A stretch of DNA of 64,000 nt from Oleiphilaceae bacterium (GTDB lineage Bacteria; Pseudomonadota; Gammaproteobacteria; Pseudomonadales; Oleiphilaceae): assembly GCA_022447365.1 (NCBI GenBank), contig JAKVBL010000008.1:1-64000 (forward strand), given 5' to 3'. Each line of letters opens with the position of its first letter. The stretch's first letter is position 1. Below, one piece after another: positions 19,080 to 28,708 of the stretch. A program made the translations under genes and the position numbers. Under the pieces are notes generated by a model. That model saw only the letters and a list, made by a program, of their open reading frames with translations, was not told the origin of the DNA and did not search any database.

Positions 19080-19108
19080 GGGCGTGAATTATATCTAGTT
19101 AAACGCCC
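19080..19108 (-). promoter_or_regulatory. Hairpin with T-run in miaB leader
   Basis: On the minus strand GGGCGT (19108-19103) can pair with ACGCCC (19085-19080), followed directly by seven Ts (19079-19073), the form of an intrinsic terminator with a 17-base loop. It lies in front of miaB rather than behind any minus-strand gene. The loop contains TATAAT, so the same bases may instead be the miaB promoter. Confidence 0.4.
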
Positions 19109-19173
19109 GAATTATAGCGGTTTTTTGTTACATGTGTTGGCAGGTTTCAGCGATGTTCTGAGCTGCTAAATGA

Positions 19174-19201
19174 CTGACATTCGTTCGTTTTGTGCTATGA
19201 T
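19174..19201 (+). promoter_or_regulatory. Candidate sigma-70 promoter
   Basis: CTGACA (19174-19179) and TATGAT (19196-19201) are separated by 16 bp and resemble -35 and -10 boxes. They lie about 39 bp before the DUF1820 start, with a transcription start expected near 19208. Confidence 0.5.
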
Positions 19202-19239
19202 TTGCGACCTCGTTTTATCCGGTTTAGTAATGTTGTTTT

Positions 19240-19551
19240 ATGGCTGTCAAGAAAACTTATAAAGTTGTTTTTTATAATCAGGACGAAGTGTTCGAAATAT
19301 ACGCTGCGCACGTTTTCCCGTCTGAAATGTATGGTTTCATAGAGCTTGAAGAAATTCTCTTTGGTGAGCGGTCGCAATTGTTAGTTGACCCTAGTGAAGA
19401 AAAGCTCAAATCTGAGTTTGCAGGGGTGACGCGCACATATGTGCCAATGAATGCAATTGTGCGCATTGATGAGGTAGAGCAGTGCGGAGTTCCTAAAGTA
19501 AAGCCAAGCCAGGTAGCGCAGTTTCCCGGCGGCAATAATTCCAAAAAATAA
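19240..19551 (+). CDS. DUF1820 family protein
   Basis: A 103-residue small cytosolic protein matching DUF1820: the start KKTYKVVFYNQDEVFEIYA, the middle FIELEEILFGE and LVDPSEEKLKSEFAGV, and the strand TYVPMNAIVRIDEVE. The family is confined mostly to gammaproteobacteria and has no established function; the RIDEVE ending resembles a small beta-barrel like those of RNA- or protein-binding adaptors. The tail is basic and disordered. It is divergent from miaB and followed by a MAPEG gene in the same direction. Confidence 0.85.
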   Translation: MAVKKTYKVVFYNQDEVFEIYAAHVFPSEMYGFIELEEILFGERSQLLVDPSEEKLKSEFAGVTRTYVPMNAIVRIDEVEQCGVPKVKPSQVAQFPGGNNSKK

Positions 19552-19568
19552 ATAGTAAGGAGTAGGGT

Positions 19569-19973
19569 ATGGGTAGTTCTCTTTTGCGTTATGCGCCAAT
19601 GTATGCGGGCTTGCTTGCGATTTTAATTATTTACCTTGGTTATCGAGTCACTGCATTTCGCCGCGCTGAAAAGAAGAGCACAGAGCAAAACGATTGTTCT
19701 GTTGAGATGCGTTGTGCAATCCGTGCGCATGCAAATGCGCTCGAGAATATTCCACTCGCTTTAGTTTTGCTCTTCATGTTGGAACTTCAGTTCTTGAATC
19801 CAATTTTGATTCATGTTTTCGGCGGTATGTTTTTGCTGGGCCGCGTTCTTCATGCATGGGGTTTATCGCGTTTTGATGGGCCAAGTTTTGGTCGATTCTA
19901 TGGCATGCTGCTGACATGGTTAGCGATGCTGGGCATGGCGATACTTAACATCTGGCTCTGCCTAATTCTATGA
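19569..19973 (+). CDS. MAPEG family membrane protein
   Basis: A 134-residue four-helix inner-membrane protein of the MAPEG (eicosanoid and glutathione metabolism) group. The hallmark is the loop-helix segment RAHANALENIPLALVLLF near residues 52-70, where Arg, Asn and Glu bind glutathione in characterised members, followed by GRVLHAWGLSR. Bacterial members may act as glutathione transferases or peroxidases; substrate unknown. Its stop overlaps the trmH start (ATGA), so the two are translated together. Confidence 0.88.
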   Translation: MGSSLLRYAPMYAGLLAILIIYLGYRVTAFRRAEKKSTEQNDCSVEMRCAIRAHANALENIPLALVLLFMLELQFLNPILIHVFGGMFLLGRVLHAWGLSRFDGPSFGRFYGMLLTWLAMLGMAILNIWLCLIL

Positions 19974-20656
19974 CACCAGAGAGATACCGAAAGCTCCGCG
20001 AAACCTTAGATCGGCGCCAACCCGATTTAACAATTCTCGCGGAGCAGATCCACAAACCTCGTAATATTGCTGCTTTAGTTCGTACTGGTGATGCGGTCGG
20101 TATGCATGAGCTGCATATGGTCTGGCCGTGGGATAAGCATCGTCCATACTCGGGCACGGCAATGGGGAGTGATCGATGGGTTAACATCGTTCGGCATGAG
20201 TCGATGGATGCAGGTATCGAACTTCTCCAGACGCGCGGCCAAAAAGTTTATGCAGCACATTTGTCTGATACAGCGCTTGATTTTAGAGATGTAGATTACA
20301 CCGAACCATGCGCCATTCTGATGGGGAATGAGAAAAAAGGCGTAAGTGATGAGGCTGCTCAGAAAGTTGATGGCCATATTATTATTCCCATGATGGGAAT
20401 GGTTGAGTCATTTAATGTCTCAGTAGCCGCAGCGATTATTTTGAGCGAGGCGCAACGACAACGTGAAATGAAAGGCATGTATCATCAGACGCGCCTTGAT
20501 GATCATGAATATTGGCAAACTTATTTTCGTTGGGCCCACCCAAGGATAGCCGAGTATTGCCATCAAAACGATCTTGACTATCCTGCCATCAATGAAGAGG
20601 ACGGTGAAATTGTCGATCCTTCCGGTTGGTATGCTCGAGTAAGAGCCACTTCTTAA
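19970..20656 (+). CDS. trmH: tRNA (guanosine(18)-2'-O)-methyltransferase
   Basis: This SPOUT-class 2'-O-methyltransferase modifies G18 in the D-loop of tRNAs using S-adenosylmethionine. The whole 228-residue protein lines up with E. coli TrmH: ERYRKLRETLDRRQPDLTIL, EQIHKPRNIAALVRTGDAVG (motif 1 with the catalytic Arg), CAILMGNEKKGVSDEA (motif 2) and IIIPMMGMVESFNVSVAAA (motif 3, the trefoil knot). A C-terminal RNA-binding helix region follows. Start overlaps the MAPEG stop; the MATE gene begins nine bases after its stop. Confidence 0.95.
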   Translation: MTPERYRKLRETLDRRQPDLTILAEQIHKPRNIAALVRTGDAVGMHELHMVWPWDKHRPYSGTAMGSDRWVNIVRHESMDAGIELLQTRGQKVYAAHLSDTALDFRDVDYTEPCAILMGNEKKGVSDEAAQKVDGHIIIPMMGMVESFNVSVAAAIILSEAQRQREMKGMYHQTRLDDHEYWQTYFRWAHPRIAEYCHQNDLDYPAINEEDGEIVDPSGWYARVRATS

Positions 20657-20665
20657 GGTTATTTA

Positions 20666-21994
20666 GTGATTACGAAGCTTATTCGCTTGGCTGTGCCGAT
20701 GATTGTTGGGCAGCTGGCCTTTGCGTCAATGGGATTTATCGACACGGTATTGTTAGGTCAACTAGGTGTCGATACTCTTGCCGGCGGCGCACTGGGCGCC
20801 ATGGTGTTTCAGTTTTTTCATATTGTTGGTATCGGGGTGCTAACCGCAACTGCGAATCTAATCGCGTTTGAATTTGGTAAAGATCAGCCAGATGGCATCC
20901 AAACGGCGCTTTTATCTGGCGTTTTGTCAGTACTATTTCTGTCAGTAGTGTTTGGCTTAATAATTTCGAACGCAGAGCCGATATTGCTAGCTTTAGGACA
21001 AGACCCCTTAATTATTCCTATTACTTCTACTTATTTGGATATTATTGTATGGGCGCTACTACCAGCGTTTACCTTTATCCTGTTGCGTAGCCTCGCGCTA
21101 GGTTTGGGTGATCCCTCTGCAGTGCTTCCAGTAAGTATTCTTGCGGCGGCATCAAATTATCCTATTAGCTATGTGTTGATGACCGGTGCTTACGGCTTTC
21201 CGAAAATGGGGGTGCAAGGTGTGGCGCTCGGCACCTTGATCGTTTCAATAATGATGGCGCTGGCGATGGCGGTGTTTATCTATAGAAAGGATGCGTTTAA
21301 GCCGTTTAAATTTTGGCGCCGTTGGAGACAGTTTCGGTTTTCAAATATCGTTGAAACCTACCGATTAGGCGTTCAAATAGCTATCGCGCATGCCATGGAA
21401 GTAGGCATGTTTTCGGCTGCGGCACTGTTGATTGGCGCAATGGGTGCTCAGGCGTTGGCTGCGCATCAGATAGTGCTTCAGTGCATCACGATGTCGTTTA
21501 TGATTCCGCTTGGTTTATCGCAAGCTGTATCAGTGAAAGTCGGCAAGCATTACGGTGCAGGTAATCCGATTGAAACCAAGCAAGTGATTTTATACGCCCT
21601 AGTGATCGCGAGCGCGACAGCAAGCGCGGCAGGCTTGGTCTTTTGGTTGCTCCCTGATGTGTTGGTAGATCTTTTTGTTGATGAGGCATTAGGGCCAGAC
21701 GAGTATCAGGCTCTAGTGGCCTTAGCTAGTTTGTTGTTACTGATTGGCGCCATGTTCCAATTGGTTGACGGGTGGCAGGTCGTTTTAATGGGTGTGCTCA
21801 GAGGCTTTAAACTTGGCGCATCTCCAACCATCGTCGCAACTGTTAGTTATTGGGGGCTGGGATTTCCTGCGGCTTATTTCCTGGGTGAGATGTTTGGCCC
21901 TGCCGGCGTATGGGCGGGCATGGGCTTAGGCTTAGGGTTAAGTGCAATCTTGTTATTTGGTCTTGTTGTTAAAACCTACAAGCGAGTGTTTTGA
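20666..21994 (+). CDS. MATE family efflux transporter
   Basis: This 442-residue inner-membrane protein has about twelve hydrophobic helices in two homologous bundles, the MATE fold. It begins ITKLIRLAVPMIVGQLAFA, with the SMGFIDTVLLGQLG motif of helix 2, and the second half repeats the pattern with VGMFSAAALLIGAMGAQALAA. Such pumps export cationic drugs or metabolites using sodium or proton gradients; the substrate cannot be read from sequence. Start codon GTG 20666 with AAGG seven bases upstream. It is the last gene of the DUF1820-MAPEG-trmH-MATE run. Confidence 0.92.
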   Translation: MITKLIRLAVPMIVGQLAFASMGFIDTVLLGQLGVDTLAGGALGAMVFQFFHIVGIGVLTATANLIAFEFGKDQPDGIQTALLSGVLSVLFLSVVFGLIISNAEPILLALGQDPLIIPITSTYLDIIVWALLPAFTFILLRSLALGLGDPSAVLPVSILAAASNYPISYVLMTGAYGFPKMGVQGVALGTLIVSIMMALAMAVFIYRKDAFKPFKFWRRWRQFRFSNIVETYRLGVQIAIAHAMEVGMFSAAALLIGAMGAQALAAHQIVLQCITMSFMIPLGLSQAVSVKVGKHYGAGNPIETKQVILYALVIASATASAAGLVFWLLPDVLVDLFVDEALGPDEYQALVALASLLLLIGAMFQLVDGWQVVLMGVLRGFKLGASPTIVATVSYWGLGFPAAYFLGEMFGPAGVWAGMGLGLGLSAILLFGLVVKTYKRVF

Positions 21995-22012
21995 GCATAC
22001 TTAATTGAAGAG

Positions 22013-22438
22013 CTAACGCTCTCGGCAAGAATACTCCACGCTCCATGTAGACCAAAGATCGAGCCATGCAGAGGATGCGTTATAGAGTAGAGCGTTGTCT
22101 AGCATGCTAAAAACAAAGTCCGTTGGAGTTACTTCGGTCGTGATTTGATTCCACTCCAGACCTGAGCACTCTTTATTTAACTGTAATGGGTTGCTCAGCT
22201 CGGCGACTGAAAAAATGGCGTGTTGATACCATTTTCTGTACCGAACACTGCTTGCTGCATCGTATTGTATGTCTGGCATATCTTCGGTAAACATACCTAG
22301 TGTCCAGTCAAAGCTTTGCTCAGGTTTTGGGTCGGGAACAACAGGGCCATTCTCAAAATGAATTACGGAACAGCCGCTTAGGCTTATCGTTGCTGCGATA
22401 GCAATGTATTTGGCTTGATGGAGGAAGTTCGTTTTCAT
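22013..22438 (-). CDS. Hypothetical lipoprotein
   Basis: A 141-residue predicted lipoprotein. ATG 22438 gives a signal peptide ending in the lipobox SLSGC; longer frames up to 22513 would run into the preceding gene. The mature part is rich in Trp and Tyr (VRYRKWYQHAIF, SSAWLDLWSTWSVEYSC) with three further cysteines, and shows no family I recognise. The gene begins just after the stop of the Bor-like lipoprotein gene, so both are probably one unit. The similar WxLGxx-type turns suggest the pair may be distant relatives. Outer-membrane location is inferred. Confidence 0.75.
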   Translation of the reverse strand: MKTNFLHQAKYIAIAATISLSGCSVIHFENGPVVPDPKPEQSFDWTLGMFTEDMPDIQYDAASSVRYRKWYQHAIFSVAELSNPLQLNKECSGLEWNQITTEVTPTDFVFSMLDNALLYNASSAWLDLWSTWSVEYSCRER

Positions 22439-22440
22439 GC

Positions 22441-22749
22441 TTATTTCACCTTCCGTTCGCACCACACCATTGCAGTACGTGGCATGTAGATTCCGAGTGT
22501 TCCGATTGCCCATGCAACATCAGTAAGCGTGTACTTGGTTTGTAGTTGTACGACTGGTCGGTTACGGCATACACGTTGCGTATTTACTTTGTGTTCACCA
22601 ACAATTCCCCAGAGATAGAATGGCTTGCTTTCTTTATAGTGAGGACGATACAGGAAGTTAGGGTCTCCTGTTTCGGTGACAGTAATAGCTGCGCATGCAA
22701 ATAACTGACTCGCAACAATGGCTAAAAGAACGATTCGTAAACACTTCAT
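22441..22749 (-). CDS. Bor/Iss-like lipoprotein
   Basis: A 102-residue predicted outer-membrane lipoprotein with the lipobox LFACA (Cys19). The mature part follows the Bor pattern: FYLWGIVGEHKVNTQRVC, then VVQLQTKYTLTDVAWAIGTLGIYMPRTAMVWC. In lambda, Bor is associated with serum resistance; in free-living bacteria the role of relatives is unknown. Two conserved cysteines (VC and WC) could form a disulfide. It is followed by a second lipoprotein gene two bases after its stop. Confidence 0.8.
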   Translation of the reverse strand: MKCLRIVLLAIVASQLFACAAITVTETGDPNFLYRPHYKESKPFYLWGIVGEHKVNTQRVCRNRPVVQLQTKYTLTDVAWAIGTLGIYMPRTAMVWCERKVK

Positions 22750-22803
22750 AGATGGTGATTTTTACTATTTGTTATTGCTATTAATTATACAGATCGGAGC
22801 GTA

Positions 22804-22837
22804 AGCGCACGTGATGCTGTCATCATTACGCGCGCTT
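22804..22837. terminator. Candidate terminator after ndpA
   Basis: AAGCGC and GTGATG (22804-22817) can pair with CATCAT and GCGCGCTT (22821-22837) as an interrupted stem-loop. A T-rich run follows on the plus strand only. It lies 13 bp beyond the stop of the minus-strand ndpA gene and upstream of the lipoprotein pair. Confidence 0.35.
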
Positions 22838-22849
22838 GTTTTGAAGTTG

Positions 22850-23866
22850 TTAGTCTTCTTTATCCTTAATGAATTCGCTGAGTTGCTTCTTAAGCGATTT
22901 CGGAATTGCAGTAATGGTTAGCGTATCTGAGCTTTCGTCGTACAAAATCGTTTGCTGGAATAGGTCTGATGAAAATGAAAGACTTAACCCATTACCTTTG
23001 CCTGACAGGCGAACTAGGTGCTTTAACTTGCGCGTGTCAGGTCGCAATTCTTGTGTAGGTGCTATGTTAGCGCTCTGTTCAGCGAATTCTGCGAACTTGC
23101 TAGGCTTGTTTTCATCAAGGTAGCCTGAGAGTTCAGATAGTGGCACGGCTTCGCCCATTTGCTGCTGTTCAACACAAAAGTCATAAGCACGTTGGCGAAC
23201 TTGCGCGGCCTCGTCTTTCTCTGTGTCTTTTGTGTAGTTCGAAAGAATTTCCATTAATGCTTCGGTTTCTTTCGCTATATCTACACTGTTTTCAAATCCA
23301 GCACTTTGTGAGAATGCCTCGCCTAGTTTAGAGGTGCCGCGGCCTTTTATCAGGCTTAGATAGGGAGTGTCATCGCTATCGCTTAACCAAGCGCTGATAT
23401 CAACCTTAAGCGCTAATTCAAGCTTTGATGTGTTGAGATAGTCTACGGTGGTTAATTCCGAGTTTCCGTCGAGCATAAGTCCGCTAGAATCTTCCAGTAA
23501 GAATATCCAAAACCGGTCGCCATCCGCATGTTCTTCATCGACAAATAGTACGTGTCGATCAAAAATTTCAGGGGTTTTATTAGCTAGCTCACAGAGATGA
23601 TTAAGCGCATTAGTTGTCAGGCTGGCGAAGCTCAAAGAGCCATCATTAAATTCTTTTAGCCATGGCGTGAATGGTGATTGAAGTTCGGTCTCTGAGAACC
23701 TACCAAAAGCCTTGCCTGCTCTGAATTGGAACAGCTTTTTGTATTGACTAAAAAGAGTTTGATGGTCTGCGTTAGCGTCTTTGGTTTCTGTGCCAGTTAG
23801 GATTTTTGCTGGTTGGTCGTCTTGCCATCGAGTAAGGCGATGGAAAACTAAGTGTCTGATTGCCAT
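22850..23866 (-). CDS. yejK: Nucleoid-associated protein NdpA/YejK
   Basis: This 338-residue protein belongs to the 37-kDa nucleoid-associated NdpA family (YejK in E. coli). It starts MAIRHLVFHRLTRWQDDQPAKIL and keeps the central HVLFVDEEHADGDRFWIFLLE and LIKGRGTSKLGEAF segments. The C-terminal part ends with KLKHLVRLSGKGNGLSLSFS and LTITAIPKSLKKQLSE, also typical. It binds the chromosome; YejK has been reported to affect topoisomerase IV activity. Single gene, minus strand, downstream of the cysDN operon. Confidence 0.93.
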   Translation of the reverse strand: MAIRHLVFHRLTRWQDDQPAKILTGTETKDANADHQTLFSQYKKLFQFRAGKAFGRFSETELQSPFTPWLKEFNDGSLSFASLTTNALNHLCELANKTPEIFDRHVLFVDEEHADGDRFWIFLLEDSSGLMLDGNSELTTVDYLNTSKLELALKVDISAWLSDSDDTPYLSLIKGRGTSKLGEAFSQSAGFENSVDIAKETEALMEILSNYTKDTEKDEAAQVRQRAYDFCVEQQQMGEAVPLSELSGYLDENKPSKFAEFAEQSANIAPTQELRPDTRKLKHLVRLSGKGNGLSLSFSSDLFQQTILYDESSDTLTITAIPKSLKKQLSEFIKDKED

Positions 23867-23895
23867 GAGGTAAGTACTAAAAAATTAAAGGAATG

Positions 23896-23927
23896 AAGGT
23901 GTAGTATTTTGGCGAATACTACACCTT
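23896..23927. terminator. Perfect 13-bp hairpin after cysN
   Basis: AAGGTGTAGTATT (23896-23908) pairs perfectly with AATACTACACCTT (23915-23927) across a six-base loop. A T-run follows on the plus strand, whereas the gene it would end, cysN, is on the minus strand. It probably still stops or stabilises the cysDN transcript. Confidence 0.6.
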
Positions 23928-23934
23928 TTTCAGT

Positions 23935-25566
23935 TTAAATCGACTTAATTGCGTCAACAATTTGTGATTCAGTTTCAGCGCTTAAAGTGAGGTCAGTATT
24001 TGACTGTGCTTCGCCCGCGTAGATAACAATTGCACTCGCAGCTTTAATGGCTGTTGCAGCCTCGTTCAAGCTTTCTTGGCTAGTGAATTGAGATGCGCTC
24101 AAAGTGATAGATGTAAGACCTTGATCGAACAGCTTACGTTCAGTAGCTTGAACCAATTGTTCGGCAAGCTCTCCTGTGCACGCAATGATCTTACCTTCGT
24201 GACCAAAGCGCTTGCTACGTTCCTGGGCGGTCACTTCAGTCCATTCTTGGGTGTCTGAACGGTCAGACTTGCTGACAATCATGCCCGCGCCAATCGTAAC
24301 GTTGGTTAGACGGTCGATAATAATAAACGCACCGGTCGCCTTATTTTGATCATAAGGATCGAATGTCACCGCTTGATTAAGAGTCAGCTCACACAAAGAA
24401 ATGCTATTTAAAGCCAAGTTGTCGGCATCATTTTTCTCAAGCGTGTTAACGTCAACGGTGTGAATGATATTGTTGACCGAACCTGAGCTAAGCGTAGAGC
24501 CAAGCTTGATATCGATAAGCTTGCCAGGTTGAAGCTCCGCTTCGTTCATCCAAACGATGTTAGCCGTAAAGCTTTGACCCACGGAAGGTAAGTTACTTGG
24601 CTTAACTAGCATATCTCCGCGAGATACGTCGATCTCATCGTTTAGAGTGATGGTGATTGCTTGACCAGCAAATGCATTTTCATGCTCGCCTTCATACGTG
24701 ACAATCGATTTAACCGTGCTCTTCTTGCCAGATGGTAGGGCCATCAGTTCATCACCTTTGTTAACTTCACCAGAAGCCACAGTTCCGCAGAAACCACGGA
24801 AATTAAGGTTTGGACGGTTCACGTATTGAACGGGTAGGCGGAAGTCTTGAAAGTTTCTGTCTTCAGCCACCTGAACGTTTTCTAGAATGTCCATCAAAGG
24901 GGCGTCAGTGAACCAAGGAGTCAGTTCGCTATTAGAAACCACGTTCGTACCTTTCAGCGCTGAAAGTGGAACAAAGCGGATGTCTTTGAGTTGTAGGTCA
25001 GACGCGAATTCAAGGTAATCAGCTTTGATTTCGTTGTAACGCTCTTCGCTATAGTCAACGAGGTCCATTTTGTTGATCGCAACGACTACGTGCTTAATAC
25101 CTAAAAGAGAGGCAATAAAGCTATGACGGCGCGTTTGCGTCAGAACGCCATGACGTGCATCGATCAAGATAATAGCTAAGTCAGCCGTTGATGCACCTGT
25201 CGCCATGTTACGTGTGTATTGCTCGTGCCCAGGTGTGTCCGCGATGATAAATTTGCGTTTCGCTGTTGAGAAGTAACGGTACGCAACATCGATCGTGATG
25301 CCTTGCTCACGCTCAGCTTGTAGGCCATCTACAAGAAGTGCAAGGTCAATTTCACCCTCGTTGGTACCGCTCTTAACGCTGTCTTTTTTAATCGCTTCCA
25401 AATGATCTTCATAAATCATGTGAGAGTCGTGAAGTAGGCGGCCGATCAGTGTGCTTTTACCGTCGTCAACGCTACCACAGGTCAAAAGTCGCAAGAGCTC
25501 TTTTTGCTCATGCTGCTTCAGATATTCATTAATGTCTTCACTAATTAGTTCAGATTGGTGTGACAT
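23935..25566 (-). CDS. cysN: Sulfate adenylyltransferase subunit 1
   Basis: This 543-residue GTPase subunit of ATP sulfurylase couples GTP hydrolysis to APS formation with CysD. EF-Tu-like motifs are present: G1 [15 protein letters not shown]3 [12 protein letters not shown]4 NKMDLVD, then two beta-barrel domains to about residue 458. It is longer than E. coli CysN (475) but shorter than CysNC fusions: the last 85 residues begin [19 protein letters not shown], where a fused APS kinase would have a GLSGAGKST P-loop. The tail lacks that loop and looks like a remnant or diverged kinase domain. It follows cysD in one operon. Confidence 0.93.
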   Translation of the reverse strand: MSHQSELISEDINEYLKQHEQKELLRLLTCGSVDDGKSTLIGRLLHDSHMIYEDHLEAIKKDSVKSGTNEGEIDLALLVDGLQAEREQGITIDVAYRYFSTAKRKFIIADTPGHEQYTRNMATGASTADLAIILIDARHGVLTQTRRHSFIASLLGIKHVVVAINKMDLVDYSEERYNEIKADYLEFASDLQLKDIRFVPLSALKGTNVVSNSELTPWFTDAPLMDILENVQVAEDRNFQDFRLPVQYVNRPNLNFRGFCGTVASGEVNKGDELMALPSGKKSTVKSIVTYEGEHENAFAGQAITITLNDEIDVSRGDMLVKPSNLPSVGQSFTANIVWMNEAELQPGKLIDIKLGSTLSSGSVNNIIHTVDVNTLEKNDADNLALNSISLCELTLNQAVTFDPYDQNKATGAFIIIDRLTNVTIGAGMIVSKSDRSDTQEWTEVTAQERSKRFGHEGKIIACTGELAEQLVQATERKLFDQGLTSITLSASQFTSQESLNEAATAIKAASAIVIYAGEAQSNTDLTLSAETESQIVDAIKSI

Positions 25567-25651
25567 GATTATTCTCTTTGTTTGCCTGTAATCAGGCGTG
25601 CTACGTAATAAAATTGTGTTGTTGCGTGTATGGTTCGCGCGCTAAAAACTA

Positions 25652-26563
25652 TTAGAAATAGCCTTCGCGTTTTTTCTGCTCCATGGAGCCTGACGAATCA
25701 TGGTCTATCACGCGGCCTTGACGCTCAGAGCTGGTGGTTAACAGCATCTCTTGAATGATATCTGGCAAAGTTTTCGCTTCAGACTCGACTGCGCCGGTTA
25801 GCGGGTAGCAGCCTAGCGTTCTAAATCGCACTGATTTCATCTCAGGGACTTCACCTTCTTTTAAGGGCATACGCTCATCGTCGACCATGATCAGTGTGCC
25901 GTCACGTTCAACAACAGGGCGCTTCTCTGAGAAGTAGAGTGGCACGATATCGATGTCTTCTAGGTGGATGTATTGCCAAATATCGAGCTCAGTCCAGTTT
26001 GAAAGTGGGAAAACACGAATGCTTTCGCCTTTATTAATTTTGCCGTTGTAGATATTCCAAAGTTCAGGACGCTGGTTCTTTGGATCCCACTGGTGGTTCT
26101 CGTCACGGAATGAATAGATACGTTCTTTTGCACGTGACTTCTCTTCATCACGACGCGCGCCACCGAATGCTGCATCAAACTTGTACTTATTAAGTGCTTG
26201 TTTGAGTGCTTGCGTCTTCATAATGTCGGTATGCTTCGCACTACCAACCGAGAAGGGACTAACGCCAGCTTTCACGCCTTCTTCATTTGTGTGGACGATT
26301 AAATCAAAGCCATACTTCTTGGCGACAACTTCATCGCGGAACTCGATCATTTCACGGAATTTCCACGTCGTGTCGACGTGTAATAGCGGAAATGGTGGTT
26401 TACCCGGAGCGAATGCTTTACGTGCTAGGTGAAGCATAACTGCTGAATCTTTACCGATAGAGTAAAGCATTACAGGGTTATCAAACTCGGCAGCAACTTC
26501 TCGAATAATGTGAATGCTTTCAGCTTCGAGTTGTTTAAGGTGCGTCATCTTATGGTCAGACAT
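25652..26563 (-). CDS. cysD: Sulfate adenylyltransferase subunit 2
   Basis: This 303-residue catalytic subunit of ATP sulfurylase makes adenosine 5'-phosphosulfate from sulfate and ATP in assimilatory sulfate reduction. The PP-loop [13 protein letters not shown] near residue 36 binds [19 protein letters not shown] and [16 protein letters not shown] are conserved. Length is normal. First gene of cysDN, separated from cysN by 85 bp. No kinase gene (cysC) is visible nearby. The 230 bp upstream, shared with divergent proA, are A+T-rich and would hold the CysB-type promoter, though no site is clear. Confidence 0.97.
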   Translation of the reverse strand: MSDHKMTHLKQLEAESIHIIREVAAEFDNPVMLYSIGKDSAVMLHLARKAFAPGKPPFPLLHVDTTWKFREMIEFRDEVVAKKYGFDLIVHTNEEGVKAGVSPFSVGSAKHTDIMKTQALKQALNKYKFDAAFGGARRDEEKSRAKERIYSFRDENHQWDPKNQRPELWNIYNGKINKGESIRVFPLSNWTELDIWQYIHLEDIDIVPLYFSEKRPVVERDGTLIMVDDERMPLKEGEVPEMKSVRFRTLGCYPLTGAVESEAKTLPDIIQEMLLTTSSERQGRVIDHDSSGSMEQKKREGYF

Positions 26564-26797
26564 AGTTCCTCGATATCTTACAGTCGACTAATTATTAGGG
26601 CGCAACTATACCAGAAGCGTTTATTACCAAAAAAGCTTTATAGCCATATCTTTATTATCTTTTTGGAATATAGATATATGCTTTCGCTAATTTGTCACAC
26701 ATATTCGTCAAGAGGCGGTAGTCTGAGTATAATTCGCGGCTTAGCATTTTTTGCTTCAGCTCGTGTTTGAGTTGTAGCTTTTATTATCGGGTAAAAA

Positions 26798-28054
26798 ATG
26801 AACGTAACAGAATACATGTCAGCACTGGGTCAGTCGGCCCGCAAAGCAGCCGCAGAGATGGCTGCTGTGAGTACATCGCAGAAGAATCAAGCCTTGTTGG
26901 CGACTGCTGAAATTCTTGATCAATGCCGCGAAGAATTGGCGGCCGCAAATGCACAGGATCTTGAAAATGGTCGTAATAATGGGCTTGAACCTGCCATGCT
27001 TGATCGACTTGAGCTGACGCCTGCGCGTATCGACACGATGATTGAGGGGCTGAAACAAGTTGCGGCCTTACCTGACCCTATCGGCGTGATTAACGATCTT
27101 AAGTATATGCCGTCTGGTATTCAGGTAGGTAAGATGCGTGTACCTCTAGGTGTGATTGGTATTATTTACGAATCACGCCCGAATGTAACGGTTGAAGCTG
27201 CAAGCTTATGTATTAAGTCGGGTAACGCTACGATTTTGCGCGGTGGTTCCGAGGCAATCCACTCGAATAAGGCTGTTGCACAGTGTATCGCTGAAGGCCT
27301 GAAGCAGGCGGGTTTGTCAGAATCTGCCGTTCAAGTAGTGGAGACAACTGATCGCGCTGCCGTGGGTGAGTTAATCACTATGCCAGAGTATGTCGATGTA
27401 ATTGTTCCTCGTGGTGGTAAAGGCTTGATTGAGAGAATTAGTCGTGATGCCAAAGTGACTGTTATTAAGCATTTAGACGGTATTTGCCATGTGTACTTAG
27501 ATGCTGATGCTGACGCAGAGAAGGCACAACGTATTGCAATCAACGCCAAAACTCAGCGATACGGTACGTGTAATACTATGGAAACGCTTTTAGTTAACGT
27601 ATCGCGAGCCGAAGAATTGTTACCTGCATTAGAGCAAGAGTACGCCCATATTGGTGTTGAGTTACGTGCTTGTGCGAAAGCTCAAAAAATTCTTAATTCT
27701 TGCGTAGCTGCGACTGAAGAAGATTGGGAAACCGAATATCTGGCGCCGATCTTATCAATTAAGATCGTTGAGGATATGGATGAGGCGATTGCTCATATTA
27801 ACAAGTATGGCTCTCATCATACCGACTCCATCGTGACCGAAAACTATACGCGTGGTCGTGAGTTTATTACGCGTGTCGATTCAAGCTCGGTCATGATCAA
27901 TGCATCAACTCGTTTTGCAGATGGCTTTGAGTACGGTTTGGGTGCTGAGATCGGTATTTCTACGGACAAGATTCATGCTCGTGGCCCAGTTGGTCTAGAG
28001 GGCCTAACTTCTGAAAAGTATGTCGTCTTGGGTGATGGGCATATTCGTACATAA
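26798..28054 (+). CDS. proA: Gamma-glutamyl phosphate reductase
   Basis: This 418-residue aldehyde-dehydrogenase-fold enzyme reduces gamma-glutamyl phosphate to glutamate semialdehyde with NADPH in proline synthesis. Catalytic Cys lies in [10 protein letters not shown] near residue 255, and [20 protein letters not shown] and [20 protein letters not shown] are diagnostic. Length is typical. It heads a run proA-nadD-rsfS-rlmH that continues into the cell-wall genes. proB is not in this window. Confidence 0.97.
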   Translation: MNVTEYMSALGQSARKAAAEMAAVSTSQKNQALLATAEILDQCREELAAANAQDLENGRNNGLEPAMLDRLELTPARIDTMIEGLKQVAALPDPIGVINDLKYMPSGIQVGKMRVPLGVIGIIYESRPNVTVEAASLCIKSGNATILRGGSEAIHSNKAVAQCIAEGLKQAGLSESAVQVVETTDRAAVGELITMPEYVDVIVPRGGKGLIERISRDAKVTVIKHLDGICHVYLDADADAEKAQRIAINAKTQRYGTCNTMETLLVNVSRAEELLPALEQEYAHIGVELRACAKAQKILNSCVAATEEDWETEYLAPILSIKIVEDMDEAIAHINKYGSHHTDSIVTENYTRGREFITRVDSSSVMINASTRFADGFEYGLGAEIGISTDKIHARGPVGLEGLTSEKYVVLGDGHIRT

Positions 28055-28057
28055 GTT

Positions 28058-28678
28058 ATGAATATTTTGTTCGGCGGGAGTTTTGATCCTGTTCATAATG
28101 GGCATCTGCGCGTAGCGACCGAGCTTTCAGAGTTGTTCGATGGCGCGCAGGTTTCTTTGATACCGTGTCGGGATCCCGTCCACAAGCCGCGGGCAAATAT
28201 CGATGCTGAAAGTCGATATAGAATGCTTGTAGCCGCAACTGAAGAATCTCCCAGCCTGGTTGTTTCTCGTATCGAGCTTGATGCAGAGTCAGACAGCTAT
28301 ACGATCAACACTTTGCAAGCTTTAAACTCTAATGAAGGGTTGATATTGGCGGTAGGAACAGACTCTGCGTTGAATATGCCTACTTGGCATCATGCAGAAG
28401 TATATAAAGATCTATGTAACGTCGTCGTGTTAGAGCGTCCCGATTACAGTAATGCGCAAATTGAAAACAACCTTAAAAGTTTGGGTTTTTCAATTGTTAG
28501 CTCGCCTGATGCGCTAAGATCTGCTAAAACCGGGTTAGCATTGATTGCGCGCGTAACGCAGTTGCAAATCTCTAGCTCAGATATTCGGCAAAGAGTTGCC
28601 GAAAACAAAAGCATTCGTTATTTGGTGCCTGATGCAGTGCAAGGCATTATTTGCGATAATGATTTTTATCAAATTTGA
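28058..28678 (+). CDS. nadD: Nicotinate-nucleotide adenylyltransferase
   Basis: This 206-residue enzyme transfers AMP from ATP to nicotinate mononucleotide in NAD synthesis. The nucleotidyl transferase signature GGSFDPVHNGHLRVA (HxGH at the start) and the C-terminal ISSSDIRQRV (ISSTxIR) motif are both visible. Starts three bases after the proA stop; rsfS follows. nadD next to rsfS and rlmH is a standard arrangement. Confidence 0.96.
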   Translation: MNILFGGSFDPVHNGHLRVATELSELFDGAQVSLIPCRDPVHKPRANIDAESRYRMLVAATEESPSLVVSRIELDAESDSYTINTLQALNSNEGLILAVGTDSALNMPTWHHAEVYKDLCNVVVLERPDYSNAQIENNLKSLGFSIVSSPDALRSAKTGLALIARVTQLQISSSDIRQRVAENKSIRYLVPDAVQGIICDNDFYQI

Positions 28679-28708
28679 ACCATTTTTTTGAGGCCAGTCC
28701 TTCCCTTT

